From NCBI GenBank assembly GCA_016758965.1, contig JAEPRB010000089.1:1-64000 (forward strand): DNA of 64,000 nucleotides, given 5' to 3'. The translations under genes were made by a program, and so were the position numbers. The stretch's first letter is position 1. Each line of letters starts with the position of its first letter. The DNA is from Circinella minor (Eukaryota > Mucoromycota > Mucoromycetes > Mucorales > Lichtheimiaceae). Under the pieces are notes generated by a model. That model was not told the origin of the DNA. It searched no databases and was given only the letters and a program-made list of their open reading frames with translations. Below are positions 37,953-50,693 of this stretch, piece after piece.

Positions 37953-39499
37953 ATGATCAAAATAGCCCCGACCAAATCTATCAAATATCTATTATTCATT
38001 TATGTAGCTGGTTCACTTTTCTATGCCACGTTCCACGTTCTTCAGTTAAGTCAAAGTAACCCCCCTGTGCCACGACATCGTTCAGGTGGTCGAATTACAC
38101 CTCGATCTGCCAATGATGAATCCATGTTTCAACAACAACAACAACAACAACATGTTATTATACCAACAAAAATACAGCAGTATAATGAACACCTTGAACA
38201 AAAATCACTTTCACAGCAACAAATTCAACAGCCCTATTTGAGTATGTAATAGTATACATAATAGTATTTGTTTGTTATGATTTCAATTCCGCTTGTTAAT
38301 ATACTGACGGTCCTTTTCTCTCTTTTTCATTTTTGAATATGTATAATATAGATGCTTTTATGATGTCAAAAGTATTCTACAGTTCGATGGGTGCATCAAA
38401 AAATGTTCAGCCATACTTTTTCAAATCACAAGCAACTCATAGCAAAGACGACGTAACCATATCAACTCTTGTTACACCCAACCGATTTCATGTCCTTGCT
38501 CGTCTCGCATCAAATTACAAAGGTCCTATTTCAGCGACGATTCATATAAAGAATGATGAAGATGGCGTAGATGCATTGACGGAGCTCAACAATCTCATGG
38601 AAAACAGCCCCAGCATGCAACAGCACGTTGATGTACACCTAATAGTTGATGACTATGACCGCCAGTTCAACATGTGGAGAAATGTGGCTAAACTATTCGC
38701 TCAGACAGAATATATCATGATGCTTGATGTTGACTTTCATATTTGTACTGATTTCCGAACTACAACCCTGCGTCAGTTACCAAAACGATTCCCGGAATTG
38801 AAACAGAAATTGGATTCAAGCCACGCTGCATTAGTCATTCCAGCCTTTGAATATGAGGATCAAAAAGATGGCGAAGATTGGCGTAAGTTCCCAACAACTA
38901 AAAGTAAACTTATGCAGGAACCAATTGATATGTTCCATCGCGCCTGGACTCGGGGTCATGGATCTACCAACTATACGCATTGGTATCAAGCAACAGAACC
39001 TTACAAGGTTGTAGATTATAATTACTCTTATGAGCCTTATGTTATTATGAAAAAAGAAGGAACCCCTTGGTGTGACGAACGATTTATCGGTTATGGTGCC
39101 AATAAAGCAGCATGTTTGTACGAGATTTATTTGTCGGGTATGGAGTATTGGGTTTTGCCTGAAGATTTCATTATTCATCAAACACACCATTATCCAGAAC
39201 AAACCCGTGACAAGGAGGTAATGTATACATATATTTATTATATATATAAAAAAAAACGATTTTCAGTGTTTATGTTAATTTAAAATTGTGTATGTGTATT
39301 TTTATAATAGCGATGGTACAATCGAAAACTATATACAAATTTCAGGGAGGAACTATGTCTTAGATACACGCGCAAGATGGTGGCTGATGAAGAATGGAAG
39401 ACGCCCAGGGCTGATAACCTTAAAACCGAGTGTGCTAAGATTAAAGGATTTTCTACCACTGTTCAAAAAATGATTGGTGACATACAAGAAGAGGAATAA
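37953..39499 (+). CDS. GT49-family glycosyltransferase (LARGE/B4GAT1-like), type II membrane protein
   Basis: Exons 37953-38241, 38352-39217 and 39311-39499 give 447 residues. Short basic cytosolic N-terminus, signal anchor YLLFIYVAGSLFYATFHVL at about 13-31, and a Q-rich stem. The GT49 catalytic domain starts at about residue 120 (VTISTLVTPNRFHVLARLAS, YKGPISATIHI). The metal-binding DxD is in MMLDVDFHICTDF, near residue 221. The FIGYGANKAACLYEIYLSGMEYWVLPEDFIIHQTHH block is the family hallmark. GT49 enzymes (B4GAT1 and the second domain of LARGE) transfer glucuronic acid in the Golgi. A wall-polysaccharide role in this fungus is an inference. The C-terminus is charged (IQEEE). Confidence 0.88.
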
Positions 39500-40208
39500 G
39501 AAAAATAAAATCTTCTTCTTTGGTCTATCGACATCTTCCATTATATTTACATAATATAATTATTATTTTAAGCACCGCATAAAGCTTACTATATAATATA
39601 GAGATAGAAATAATTATAGTTTCTTGCTTTTCCTATTATTACTATCATTATTAGCATTCCTCATCATAAATATTCATTTCATTTTCATTTTTAATTAGCC
39701 ACCACCATGTAAATAGATTAATAAAAAAAATATTATTCTTAACTTAATGCAAGAGTAGGTAAATGACAAATTCATATGTTTATATTTTTGTATTACTAAA
39801 AAAAGAAATCAACACGTACTAAATATCACACAGTAAAGTTGATGGGCTATTTGCATGACTTTATTTAAATTGGCGGGCTTCATTATCGGCTTCACTAAAT
39901 TTGGTACTAGTGGTGTCACGTTAGCAAAACTTGGTGGGTTTGAAGTCTGTTTCCAAATAAACATATTACTTTTCATTGGATATATTGGGTTGTCATGAAC
40001 TTTTGTTTGATTGTTTCGAAACAGTACTCTTTTTTTCAAACACGTAATGATCCGTGGTTTCTTTGTTTACTATTACCATTCTGTGTCAGAAGATCTAAAG
40101 AGAAAAAATTAATCGTGTTTCTTTTTGCTTCAATCCTTTCTCCCTTTTTCCGTTTTTCAAAATTTCCGTTTTATTTTTTGTATTATAAAGCAATACTTTA
40201 CTTTTATA
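39500..40208. other. Intergenic region with a possible small minus-strand ORF
   Basis: Minus frame 39809-40039 (76 codons) ends ...TSNPPSFANVTPLVPNLVKP, then IMKPANLNKVMQIAHQLYC. Its composition is more protein-like than the surroundings and it would be divergent from the ABC gene. I do not recognise it, and it lacks further support. Confidence 0.3.
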
Positions 40209-43200
40209 ATGAATTTAGCTCCCAAAGGTCAAGAAGTATCATCTTGGATAAGCAAATGTTCCCAAAATTGGGTAAGGAAAGAAAAAGAGATAAACAGCGG
40301 TGTACAGGGAACGTATGCAAAACTATGAGAATAACTATTAAACTATAACAATAACAGGAACCGTACGGATGTTTCGAAGATGTGTAAATAAACCTGTTGC
40401 ATTATTATAGTTTGTCAGGATATTAAACATGTCGCGTAGTAATAATACAAAAACTCATCATTTCTTGTCCTAATAATATGTAGACACCTAATGCTCATTC
40501 CTACAATTTTTCTTCTTTTACTTGCTCCATTTCGAATCTATATTCTTGTTTTCAAACGCAACCCACTTGCACCGGATGTGGCACGGAGTCAGCTCTATTT
40601 TGTTAAACTTGTAAATTGATCAAGAGGAAAACATGTGTCTTTCTTACAAATACCTGCTATAACAATAATAATAACAATTTCTCTAAACCTGATTGGTCAC
40701 TAAATGTTATTCTGTTTATTTTTGTATTAGGTAGCTTTACTTCTATTACTATTTACTATGGTCGCCGATCTAATTTTAACCCAAACACAACATCTTGTTG
40801 TTCGAACAATCACTATCATCACATTGGTAATTACAATATAACAAGTACTGTTACTTTGGCTACAATTAATTATATATTTCATTTTATTACTTTACATTAT
40901 TTCACTGTTACTGATATTTTTAGTTGATGGCAATTATCTTACATCATATTGAATACACACGAAATTCGACTGGATCTGGTGTTTTGTTATTTTACTGGCT
41001 TTTTACGACTCTTGTGAATGGTTATCGTTTGTGGGCTGGTGGCCCAATAAATGCTCAGCATATGGGGTTATTTACCATAACATATATATTATCGTGCTTA
41101 GTGTTTGTTCTTGAAAATTGTAAATGCCCTATAAAGGAACAAGCTATCCATCTTGGTAATAGGATCAATGAGAATGAGGTACAATTATTTAATTGTTTAT
41201 TATATTTGCCGATATATTAAAGGCTATGAAGCACTGCAGATAATTCTTTTTTAACTTACGTATTACGGTATAGAACATTTGCACTGATGCGAAATCAAAT
41301 ATATTTGAAAAGCTTATATTCTCTTGGATGAATTGTCGAATGCAGCAATTATCATTATCAAATGGTTTTTGGTGGTGAGACTATAAATTCTTATTCTCAT
41401 TAACATATGTATTAAAATATTGAAATAACTAATATTATACTTCAATAGGAGTGTTGTAGATGATCAAGCCTGTAGTGTGTTTCAAAATCGATGGAGAATG
41501 GAAAGCAAAATCCAAAGGTAATAATGACAGTAACACTTTTTCCAGTTTCACTGTTACTACGATCAACAAAAAGAAAAGACCAGGCTGACATCCCAGTTGA
41601 TCTTTTTCTTTTTCAATTATAGACCATCTTTATTCCGAGCATTACTACTAAACTACCCAATCATGCAGCAATTATTTACTGGATGGGTAAAATAACATCA
41701 TCCCCATAATATTTTTTTTGATGTCATGAGAAAAAAATAAAGAGATAATGTTTGTTATTATAGATACTCACTCAATTCTATCAATATTAATAACGCTGCA
41801 TAGTTAGTGAAACTTTTTTACGATATTCTGCAATTTACTCAACCGCTTTTGTTATCAGCATTGATGAATTGGATGATAAGTCACACAGCACTGACCCAAC
41901 AAATCCCTGAGCCGTTGTACAAGGGTGCATCGATCGCATTTTACATGTTCTTTGTTTCAGTTTTACAATCATTACTATTACAGCAGTTTCTTCACCTATC
42001 GACTACGAGTTGCTCTCGGTTACGTTCCGTACTCATTAATGCAATTTGTCGTAAATCCTTATCAGCAATTGATGCTCCATCTATAAATAAGGTAGTTGTT
42101 CACTTTCTTTTTTTATACGTATATGGCAAAAAGAATGTTTACTTATTTTGCTATCGCTCTCTCTTTTCCTCTTTTCTTGGAAATTATAATACGTAGGTAC
42201 AACAATGCATTAAAGATGATATTCAAATTTTAGTAGATTTATTCAAACATCTCCATTTAGGTATGTAACATCAATAATGTTTGGATAGAAAAAAGCTATA
42301 GAAGGGCTGGCTTTAATAATATTATTGTTGAAAATCTATATTTATATAGGGTGGAGTATCCCCTTGAGATTAACAATAGGATTAGTTTTGGTCTATCATA
42401 TGGTTGGATCTGTTGGATGGGTTGGTGTTGGTGTCATGCTTGTCAACATTCCAGTACAACTACTACTAGAACGATTATATCAAGCTTCTTTGTGTGTATA
42501 TGATATTAATCAAAATAAGCGATTGAGAATTATTGTAAGTTTTTTTTTTCCTTCTTTTGCTTGGAAAAGTTAACTTAAAATAACATAACTAAATGGATGG
42601 AACAACCATGAACTTTTTTTATATGTATACATATATAGCGAGACATCTTGCATGGATTTTGTATAATAAGGTCATACGCATGGGAAATACCATTCATGAG
42701 AAAGATGATTGATATGAAAAACAACGAACTTAATTCACTACGACACTTGGGTATTATTGCGGCGACAAAGTATTCCATATTTTCCACCCATTTTATTCCA
42801 CTTATTGCATCATTTGCGACCTTTTTTACATTCTCGCACGTATACCATCAACAAACACTTTCCAACCGATTTATGCTTGTCACCATTGCTATATATGACC
42901 TTTTAAACGGACCAGTTTCTGATATCGTTTTATACTTACAGCTACTCGTTCGATCGCGAAAGGCATTAAAGAAACTACAGATATTCTTGTTATCATTGAG
43001 CATTTCTGATACTGTTACATCTCATCCTTTTAATCATCATCAACACGATGGTAACTACAACCAACAACATCAACACGGAAATTCTGAAAGTAACCTTCCA
43101 ATTATTGAAGTACAACAAGCTGCGTTTAGATTACCATCACAGCAACAATTGATATTACATTCACTAGACCTTTCTATCAAAAAAGGGGAGCTCATTGGTA

Positions 43201-46200
43201 TAGTTGGCAGTAGACGTACAGATTTCATCAAAGCGCTTCTCGGTCAACTAGTAAAAACGGAAGGTGAGCTTTTTATACGTGGCTCGGTTGCTTACGTTTC
43301 TCAGGACCCATGGATTTTTAATTCAAATCTGCAAGACAACATCGTTTTTGGTCGACCTTGGGATCCGTTATTTTACCGCAATGTGTTGGATTTATGCGAA
43401 ATATCTGAAGAACAAACTATTCAAAAACAAAAGTCGCGCATTTCCTTGGCCCGAGCAATTTATAGTCGTGCCGACATTTATTTGTTGGATGATCCGTTTA
43501 ATGTAGAACATGACATTAATCTACAGCTCGCTCGACGACTATTCCATCGTGTCATTCAAGGACATTTACAGACCAAAACACGTATTTTAGCTACCCATAC
43601 ATTTTCATGTCTTCATCAATTGGAACGAATTATTATGTTGTGGGATAGTAAATTGGTCATGGACGGTTCTTTTGGTGATTTGATGAGCAAACAACGAGGT
43701 CAATTATATCATATAATGGCAATTAATCAAGATCAGAATAATATTCCTTCTTTGGACGAGCGTTCCAATAGCTTGCCTTCGCTACAATCATTCAATAGTA
43801 ATAATTCAAGCTTTGGCAAAAGCAACAATAACATTAATGACGATAATGACAATAGCTGCAGCACGATAGAAGCTAATTTCAGATTTGATGATGATATTGG
43901 TGATGAAAATGAACAGAGCAACAACAAATCCGACCAAGAAGAACAGATGAAACAGTGTTGGTCAACTTATGCAAAATCGTGCTCGATAATAGCTATAACA
44001 ACAGTTATCCTATTTCAAGTATTAAGTCAAGTCGCCAAAGTTGGATCTTATATGTGGTTAGATTATGGACAAAACGCGACAATTACTAAATCATGTTCTT
44101 TTTTGACAATTTTTGCCATTATTGGCATATGTTCCATATTATTACATACTATTCAATGTATATTTTTATGGTTGGTCTGCGTAATTTGTTCGGCTAAATA
44201 TTTACATTCACAATTAATAAGTAACATAATGAGGTAACTAGCAGTAAAAAAAGAGAAAAAATCTTTTATTATAAGAAATTGATTATTTAAAAAAATGAAT
44301 AAGGTTTCGATATTAATATATATATATATATATTTCAGAGCACCATCGAATTACTTTGACAACAACATTACATCCCAAAATATTATATATCGATTAGGTA
44401 TCGACATGAAAAGAGTAACACAAGACTTCCCAAAACTTTTTCATCGATACCTGCTGGTCGTTACGTCTCTTTCAGGAGCAATAGCTGTCATTGCATTTTC
44501 TACTCCATTTTTTATACTCTTTCTGATTCCACTAGGTAAAGTAAAATATATTTTATTATTTTAGCAAAAGTAAAAGCTATAATACTAACAATTAAGTTTT
44601 CTTATATATGCAGGCTTCTGTTTCATTCACTTACGACGGCATTATTTGACAGCATCATTACGATACCATCGTTTAGTTTCTGCAAGCGAGTCACATATCG
44701 ATTCAATCATGATGGAGTTGGTTAGCGGTTCCACTACGATACGTACCTACAAACAAGATCATAGATTTATTGCGGATAGTGAAGCCAAAGTAGCGAATTA
44801 TCAACGTATATGTTTCCTAGCAGCATCTTGTGACCGCTGGGTCGCCATCCGTGCTGAATTTTTAGGCGCACTTGCACTTTTAGGCGCGGCATTATTTGCA
44901 GTTTTAGATGTTGTGTATGGTGCGGCTCCTGTTATTGACGCTCGGTTAAGTGGGTTAAGTCTATATTATGCAATGAGCATCCCTAGCTCATTAAGTTATA
45001 TCATTAGACTATATCAAAATATTGAGGTATGGTTTTTTCTTTATTTTTTGTTTGATCAGATAATGACAGAAGAATGTTTATGATTTACTACATATTTGTT
45101 GATCCAACATTTCAATATCATTCACTACGGTTAGCTAAAAATGACATCGATTAAGCGTATACAAAAGGTAAAATGGTCGACTCATTATCAAAGTTTTCTT
45201 GATCGGATAATTTTTAAACCTCAAGTGCAAAAGCTATCTATCATCAACAATTGACCAAAAAAAAAAAAAAAAAGAAAAGTTTTTTCACTTCACATGTTAA
45301 TTACATTATACCATCATAATTTTTTTTATAGTCGTTACCACATGAGCAAAATGAACATAAAGATACTATATCTATTAATCCAAGTTGGCCCGAATACGGT
45401 AGAGTTGTGTTTCAGAATTATACATCATATACTACTGATTCTTCATTATTCAATGGCGCAACCTTTACCATAAACCCTGGTGAGAGAATTAGTGTCGTTG
45501 GTGGTGATGTCCGTTCTGATCTATTAAGACAAACGAACAACAATATTATCAGCGGTAATATTGATATTGATGGTATCGATATTCATACATTACGATTATC
45601 TGATTTACGATCAAGAATAACAGTAATTCTGGCTGAACCGATATTATTTGAACATGCTACGCTTCGTGAAAATTTGGTAAGTAGTACTGTAATAATTATA
45701 ATTCATTGTCTTTTTGTAATTTGCGATCCTTCCTTTTTTCTTTCCAGAAAGAAAGAGCTATATTGACCACACGCTCTTTATTATATATATAAAATAAACC
45801 AGGACCCATCGGAAGAATATGATGATCTAGCTATCTGGGAAGTTTTAAATTTGGTTCAGCTTGATGTTCAAGGTGATATTGACGCTCCGTTTCATCAACA
45901 GAAATTTACCAAGGAACAATGCTGGGTATGAAATGTATAGTTCAATGAGTTTGTTTCAACAAATACTTCACAGTAATTAATTATCTTTTATTATTTCGAT
46001 AGCTTCTTACCTTTGCACGTGCATTGCTACGAGCACCCCAAGTATTAATCATCGAAGAGTCTAATGAGATTGGTGTTGAGGTAGATGAAACTGTACGCAA
46101 GATTCTTCAGCATCAGCTTAGTAAATCTACTAGAATAATTAATACAAGTAAGCTTGACACAATAATGGAATCAGACAGGTAATGTAAATTATATTAAAGT

Positions 46201-46405
46201 GATAAATGTTGTTTCATTCTATTAGCCACTTACTTCTTTATCATCTATATCGATTTTACAATATAAAAATAGAGTGTTAATTTTTGATCAAGAAGGATAC
46301 ATCAATGCATTCGATACCCCACACAACATATTAAAATACCAAGGATCGCTGCTCAATACACTCCGTTCTTCTTCTTGGGATGGCTTTAACACCATTCATA
46401 AATAG
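40209..46405 (+). CDS. ABCC/MRP-type transporter with degenerate nucleotide-binding domains
   Basis: Nineteen exons: 40209-40271, 40358-40383, 40484-40610, 40731-40826, 40924-41178, 41274-41374, 41449-41517, 41623-41686, 41804-42091, 42197-42260, 42350-42534, 42639-44233, 44339-44535, 44614-45026, 45135-45167, 45332-45676, 45803-45925, 46003-46178, 46273-46405. They give 1450 residues. Architecture TMD0-TMD1-NBD1-linker-TMD2-NBD2 of vacuolar ABCC pumps is clear (STRIKING matches: SGVLLFYWLF, GWSIPLRLTIGL, RAPSNYFD, DRWVAIRAEFLGALALLGAALFA). NBD1 (about 620-780): Walker A reads GIVGSRRTDFIKALLG with no GKS/T, and LSGGQ is deleted; Q-loop VSQDPW, Walker B YLLDDP and an H-loop His remain. NBD2 (about 1225-1435): VVGGDVRSDLL for Walker A, VILAEPILF without Gln, FTKEQ for the signature, LIIEES, and INTSKL for the H-loop. 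ATP hydrolysis is not expected. Donor choice at 41374/41371 is uncertain by one residue. Confidence 0.9.
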
Positions 46406-46518
46406 AAATATTTGATTCGTAGATTTTCTTTAATTTCATTTATATACCGCTAATAATAATAAAAAAATGTAAATCGATTTAAATTTGACGTACATTTGAC
46501 GTTTTATTTAATCTGTTG

Positions 46519-48799
46519 TTATGATTGTGCTGATGCTGATAACGAAAAGGTTGGTTTTTGGGCAATAACGCATTCAGTTGTAGTATGTGCTCTATAATAT
46601 TCACAGTCATCAAGGGCTTCTTTCAACATTTCTTTAAATTGACTGTCACTAAGATGGTTGGCATGCTTAATTCCTGGAGCTCGTATCATCAATCGTCGTC
46701 TTCTTAAATCCTTAATCCAGTAACCTGTTTCCTTTAAAACTATTGTATTTCAACAGAGAGAGAAGAATAACATTCAGATATTATTAGTTTACTAAATTAT
46801 AATAACTTTCATTTTTCTTCATAACGTACCAGGCGCTAATCCCCATTCACCAACTGGCAATTCTACTGCTTTTGAGGAAATGTTTTTGAATCCTATATCT
46901 TTGAGCATATCAGTCATATTACTCAATTGTTCTGGATTGATTCCAAACTTTTCTTTAGTGAAAGACATCCAATGTTCCACTTGATCCATTGCCGGTCCGC
47001 CAGATACAATTGGGCATTCTATTACAAGATTGTCATTTGAATACCAAACTAAATGAATATACATTCAAATTCTTCGCTTTTTCCCTTTTGTAGTGATATA
47101 TTACCATTGTTATAAATCTCCAACCATCCATCTGGTCTAAGTATTCTAAAGGCTTGACTTAATACTCTAGCCCATTGATCCCTACGAGTACCAATAATCC
47201 AAACTTCATGTAAGACAAGAAAATCAATTGTATTCTCATCAAATTTTTCGAGCCCATGGGTACCAGATTGACAACGCGAGTTTACTTCCAATTGATAAAA
47301 TATGACATTTCCTTGATTAGTTGACAAGGTAATTGGTTTATAATCCAAGCCTATAATCTTGGCGTTTGGAAATTCTTTTGCCATTTCACGTTCCCAATTA
47401 CCGGTCGATGACATCCAATTGACAATTAATTTCGGATCTCGGATTTTGGCCTGATATATGCTTCCCCATATACGTTTCAAAAGAAAGTGCTTTCGTTGTT
47501 GACTAAATAGTATTATTTATAGTAGATGAAAAAAAACATTAATGTGCTATATACTGGTTTATATATACTTTTTAAGTATTATAAACTGCTACTTACTAAT
47601 CCAATTCACTATCAAAATTCAATCCAATTTCAAAACCAAGTTTTCCACAACATTGTTTGTATTCAAGATCCCTTTCAGTTTCCTTATCTACTTCTTTCTG
47701 ATGATACAAATCGGGCGCTGAAGCAGAATGCCGTCGATTACCTAGGACCGTATCTGAATCAGGAATACCGTGTACTTGATCAATAGATTTTAGTGCCTAA
47801 CAGATATATATAAAAGATTGTATTTAGTTTTATAGATATATACAAAAAGACCTATTTTATTTTTTTGAAAATCATTACCTGACAGAGTGCACTGATATCA
47901 CTATGAATAGAGTGTTGATCATCTAAAAGATCTAACCTATTACCAATAGGAAAATCATCCATACTATTTCTAGTGACAGATGTCCGATCAGTGGAAACGG
48001 AACCTAGTGAAAGATTAGCACTATTCTGTGGATGGTTTTCTACACACGATGATGCTATTAATTCGGGTGACGATGACGGTGATGTATTGTCGCTACTTGT
48101 ATGGTGGATATCCAGTAATTTTTTATTTTTCTTCTTTTTATTTTTGCTCTTGTCTTTTTTGGTAATGCTGCTGTTAGTCTCACTGTCCGCGTCATCGCTA
48201 TTACTGTAAATGCTGCTGAGTGCAGACTTCAGTGATGAAATGCCACTCATTTTTTTATGGAACTGATGACGTTGTTGACCCTGTTGTTCTTGTTGTTGAG
48301 GAAGTACACTAGAAGCAATATTATTACTTATACCAGATATGCCATTGAACGTTAATGAAGGCTTTCGACGGCAATTCTTTCTTTTAGCTGATCCAAAGAA
48401 AGGTAAAGCGCTGGTTGATTGAGAAATTCGAATTGTACTTTGGTCGTGTACATGAGGGGTCGATGAGTCTGTACACAGTTTAATTGATCCTTCACTTAAG
48501 CTCCTCAGAGCCGGGGAATCATCCATTGACGTATTGTGTTGCGTAATATGAAATTCTGGTAATCGTTGCTGCTCTTGTAGTAATGAGTGCAGTTTATTAT
48601 TATCGTCGATGTCGACCATATTGCTGTTGCTGTTATTGTCTATGGTTGTTAGTGGACTAGAAGTAGGAGTGGTACGGTACGAAGAAGATTCTCCCAGACT
48701 AGGGGATGGAGTATCAGATTGTTGCTTGGTATTGTGCTTATCATTAAAGTACTTATCATGTTTTATGTGAGAATTATCAATACTAAAAGCTTTGCCCAT
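46519..48799 (-). CDS. Methyltransferase-like protein with disordered N-terminus and degenerate SAM motif
   Basis: Exons (minus) 47879-48799, 47597-47796, 47105-47502, 46830-47048 and 46519-46739 give about 652 residues. The first 370 are S/T/N/Q-rich and look disordered, with a lysine block KKDKSKNKKKKNKK and poly-Q. The C-terminal 280 residues align by eye with Mucoromycota-type class I methyltransferases (QRKHFLLKRIWGSIYQA, EMAKEFPNAKIIGLDYKPI, QAFRILRPDGWLEIYNNG, LPVGEWGLAP). Motif I, normally D-x-G-C-G-x-G-x-W, reads NWMSSTGNW, so the glycine loop and its acidic residue are largely lost. The post-I Asp is kept. Binding of SAM is doubtful. It is tail-to-tail with the ABC gene (113 bases apart) and head-to-head with the bZIP gene. 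The last acceptor (CAATAG at 46740) could shift by a few codons. Confidence 0.78.
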
Positions 48800-49034
48800 T
48801 AGGTTATAATAGTGTAAAATAGCTGTTTGTTAAAAAAGATGTGTTTTATCAGAAAAAGTGCATAAAAACTAAAGTAAAAAATATTCCAATTGTAAAGGGT
48901 TTCATGTGACACAGATTTTAAATTTTCAATTCCCGGAAATCAAAAAAAAAAGCATTTCAAATCTATTGGAGCTGCCAACAAACTTGATGTTTGAAAGTGT
49001 TGGTTTTTCTTCTTTTCCAATTTTTTTCGTTATT
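48800..49034. promoter_or_regulatory. Short divergent promoter region
   Basis: Only 235 bases separate the start codons of the methyltransferase-like gene (minus) and the bZIP gene (plus), so they probably share a bidirectional promoter. An in-frame ATG upstream at 48987 could lengthen the bZIP protein by 16 residues and shorten this region. Confidence 0.5.
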
Positions 49035-49933
49035 ATGAATCATTTTTTAGATGAGACGGAATATCATAGGAAATATAATATTGATGAGCATCAACATTGT
49101 GATGATGTAAATCAAGGTTTCCCTTTACTTGAAGCTCACCATGTTCTATCCCGTGATAGTAATAATAATAACAATAAAAATAATCAGCCAGCTTCCACAG
49201 CCTCATCAACATCGTCTGCAGTAAAGGAACAAGCATCAACGGAGATAACAGCTACAATGCCAAACTTAAGTAATATGCCACTTACGGAACAAATTGAAAT
49301 GAAAACTGACAGTCATATTGATGTTAATCGTATCCATGGAATGACGAATAATAAGAATACTAATAATAACGCCTTGAGTGAAAATGGCGATCGACGATTA
49401 CGCATGCTAGAAAAGAATCGCCGTGCAGGTAAATAAATATATTAAACTAAAATAAAACTTAGAGTTTCAAATAAATAAATTAAAAAAAAAAAATCGTCGT
49501 TAATATTTATGCAAGAGTTCATATTACATTTAAAAATAGCTGCACGATGTCGTCAACGAAAAAAAATATGGGTAGAAGAATTAACACAACAACATCAAGA
49601 AGCAAAGCGACGAAGTGATGAATTACAAGGCATAATTCTAAATCTTAGAGAGGAAGTGTATTCTTTGAAGAGCCAAATTTTGGCACATGAAGGGTAAGCT
49701 GTTAAAAATAATGACAAAGAAACATGGACTCTTTCAAAGCTGATTATTTTCTTTTTGGTCGAAATTATTAATATAGTTGCGATTGCCACGCTGTCAAAGA
49801 TTATATTAAAATATTTCTGATGAATGAGGTAGTACAAAAGTCAAAATTTAATGCACCATCATCGCAGCAAGGAGCAACAGACTCAGTAGCAAAAATTACA
49901 ACAGTTATATCCTCGGTGGAACGAAACAGATAG
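49035..49933 (+). CDS. bZIP transcription factor, Atf1/CREB type
   Basis: Exons 49035-49428, 49540-49693 and 49777-49933 give 234 residues. The N-terminal half is polar with an N-rich run. Across the first junction the basic region reads EKNRRAAARCRQRKKIW, the N-x2-A-A-x-R-C-R-Q-R-K-K-x-W pattern of Atf1/Sko1/CREB-like factors that bind TGACGT sites. The leucine zipper follows (VEELTQQHQEAKRRSDELQG, then IILNLREEVYSLKSQILAHE). It ends in the GCDCH motif also typical of this class. In other fungi these are nuclear effectors of stress MAP kinases or cAMP; the role here is inferred. No upstream kinase-docking sites were recognised. It is divergent from the methyltransferase-like gene. Confidence 0.88.
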
Positions 49934-50693
49934 AAAAAGAGAAAAAAAATAACGAAATATACCCTATCCTTCCTAGTTCTCCTGATGGAATGTTCATTTA
50001 ACTGTGACTTTTCCAGTCTATTTGAATCTTAACCACAAGACATTCTCAATGCCAGATCATCTTTATTTCCATGATTATTTTTTTCTTATCAAAACTGTCA
50101 TCACGAAACCATCTGAACCACTTTAATTTTTTTTTACCAAGCCATAGTTTTGGAATAAAAACAAAACAAAACAAACTTCGTACTCTTAGGAAGTTTTTGT
50201 ATTTTAAAAGTATTATTCTAGAATCTTCAGAAATTCCGATGATTAGTTTTTTTTATAATAAACTGTTTTTCTTGTATGGATCACCTGGCTCATTGGTATA
50301 TGATTCATTATATACGAAGATAAATTGATGAAATGCGTACACTGGATATGAAATCAGAGTAAGATAAATAAAAGTTGTTATTACTAGAATATCATTTTTA
50401 GAGAGAAAATTCAGCCTTGTTGATGTATACTTGAACTGTAAAAATAAAAGGTTGTTAGAATTCCAACTTTGTACTATATTATAATTTCATGAGAATAGTA
50501 CAATATATTTGAATACGTAATAACTATAAAGGATAAATCTGTAAAGGAAAGTGCTAATAGAACTTGTATTATTATTTCGTAAGTGATAGAGACACTGAAA
50601 TGCTTCCTAGGATGTGTTGGCTTTTTTTTAAAAAAAAAAACTCTATTTAAACTACTACTATTTTGTTTGAGTCTAATATATTATCACATGTAA

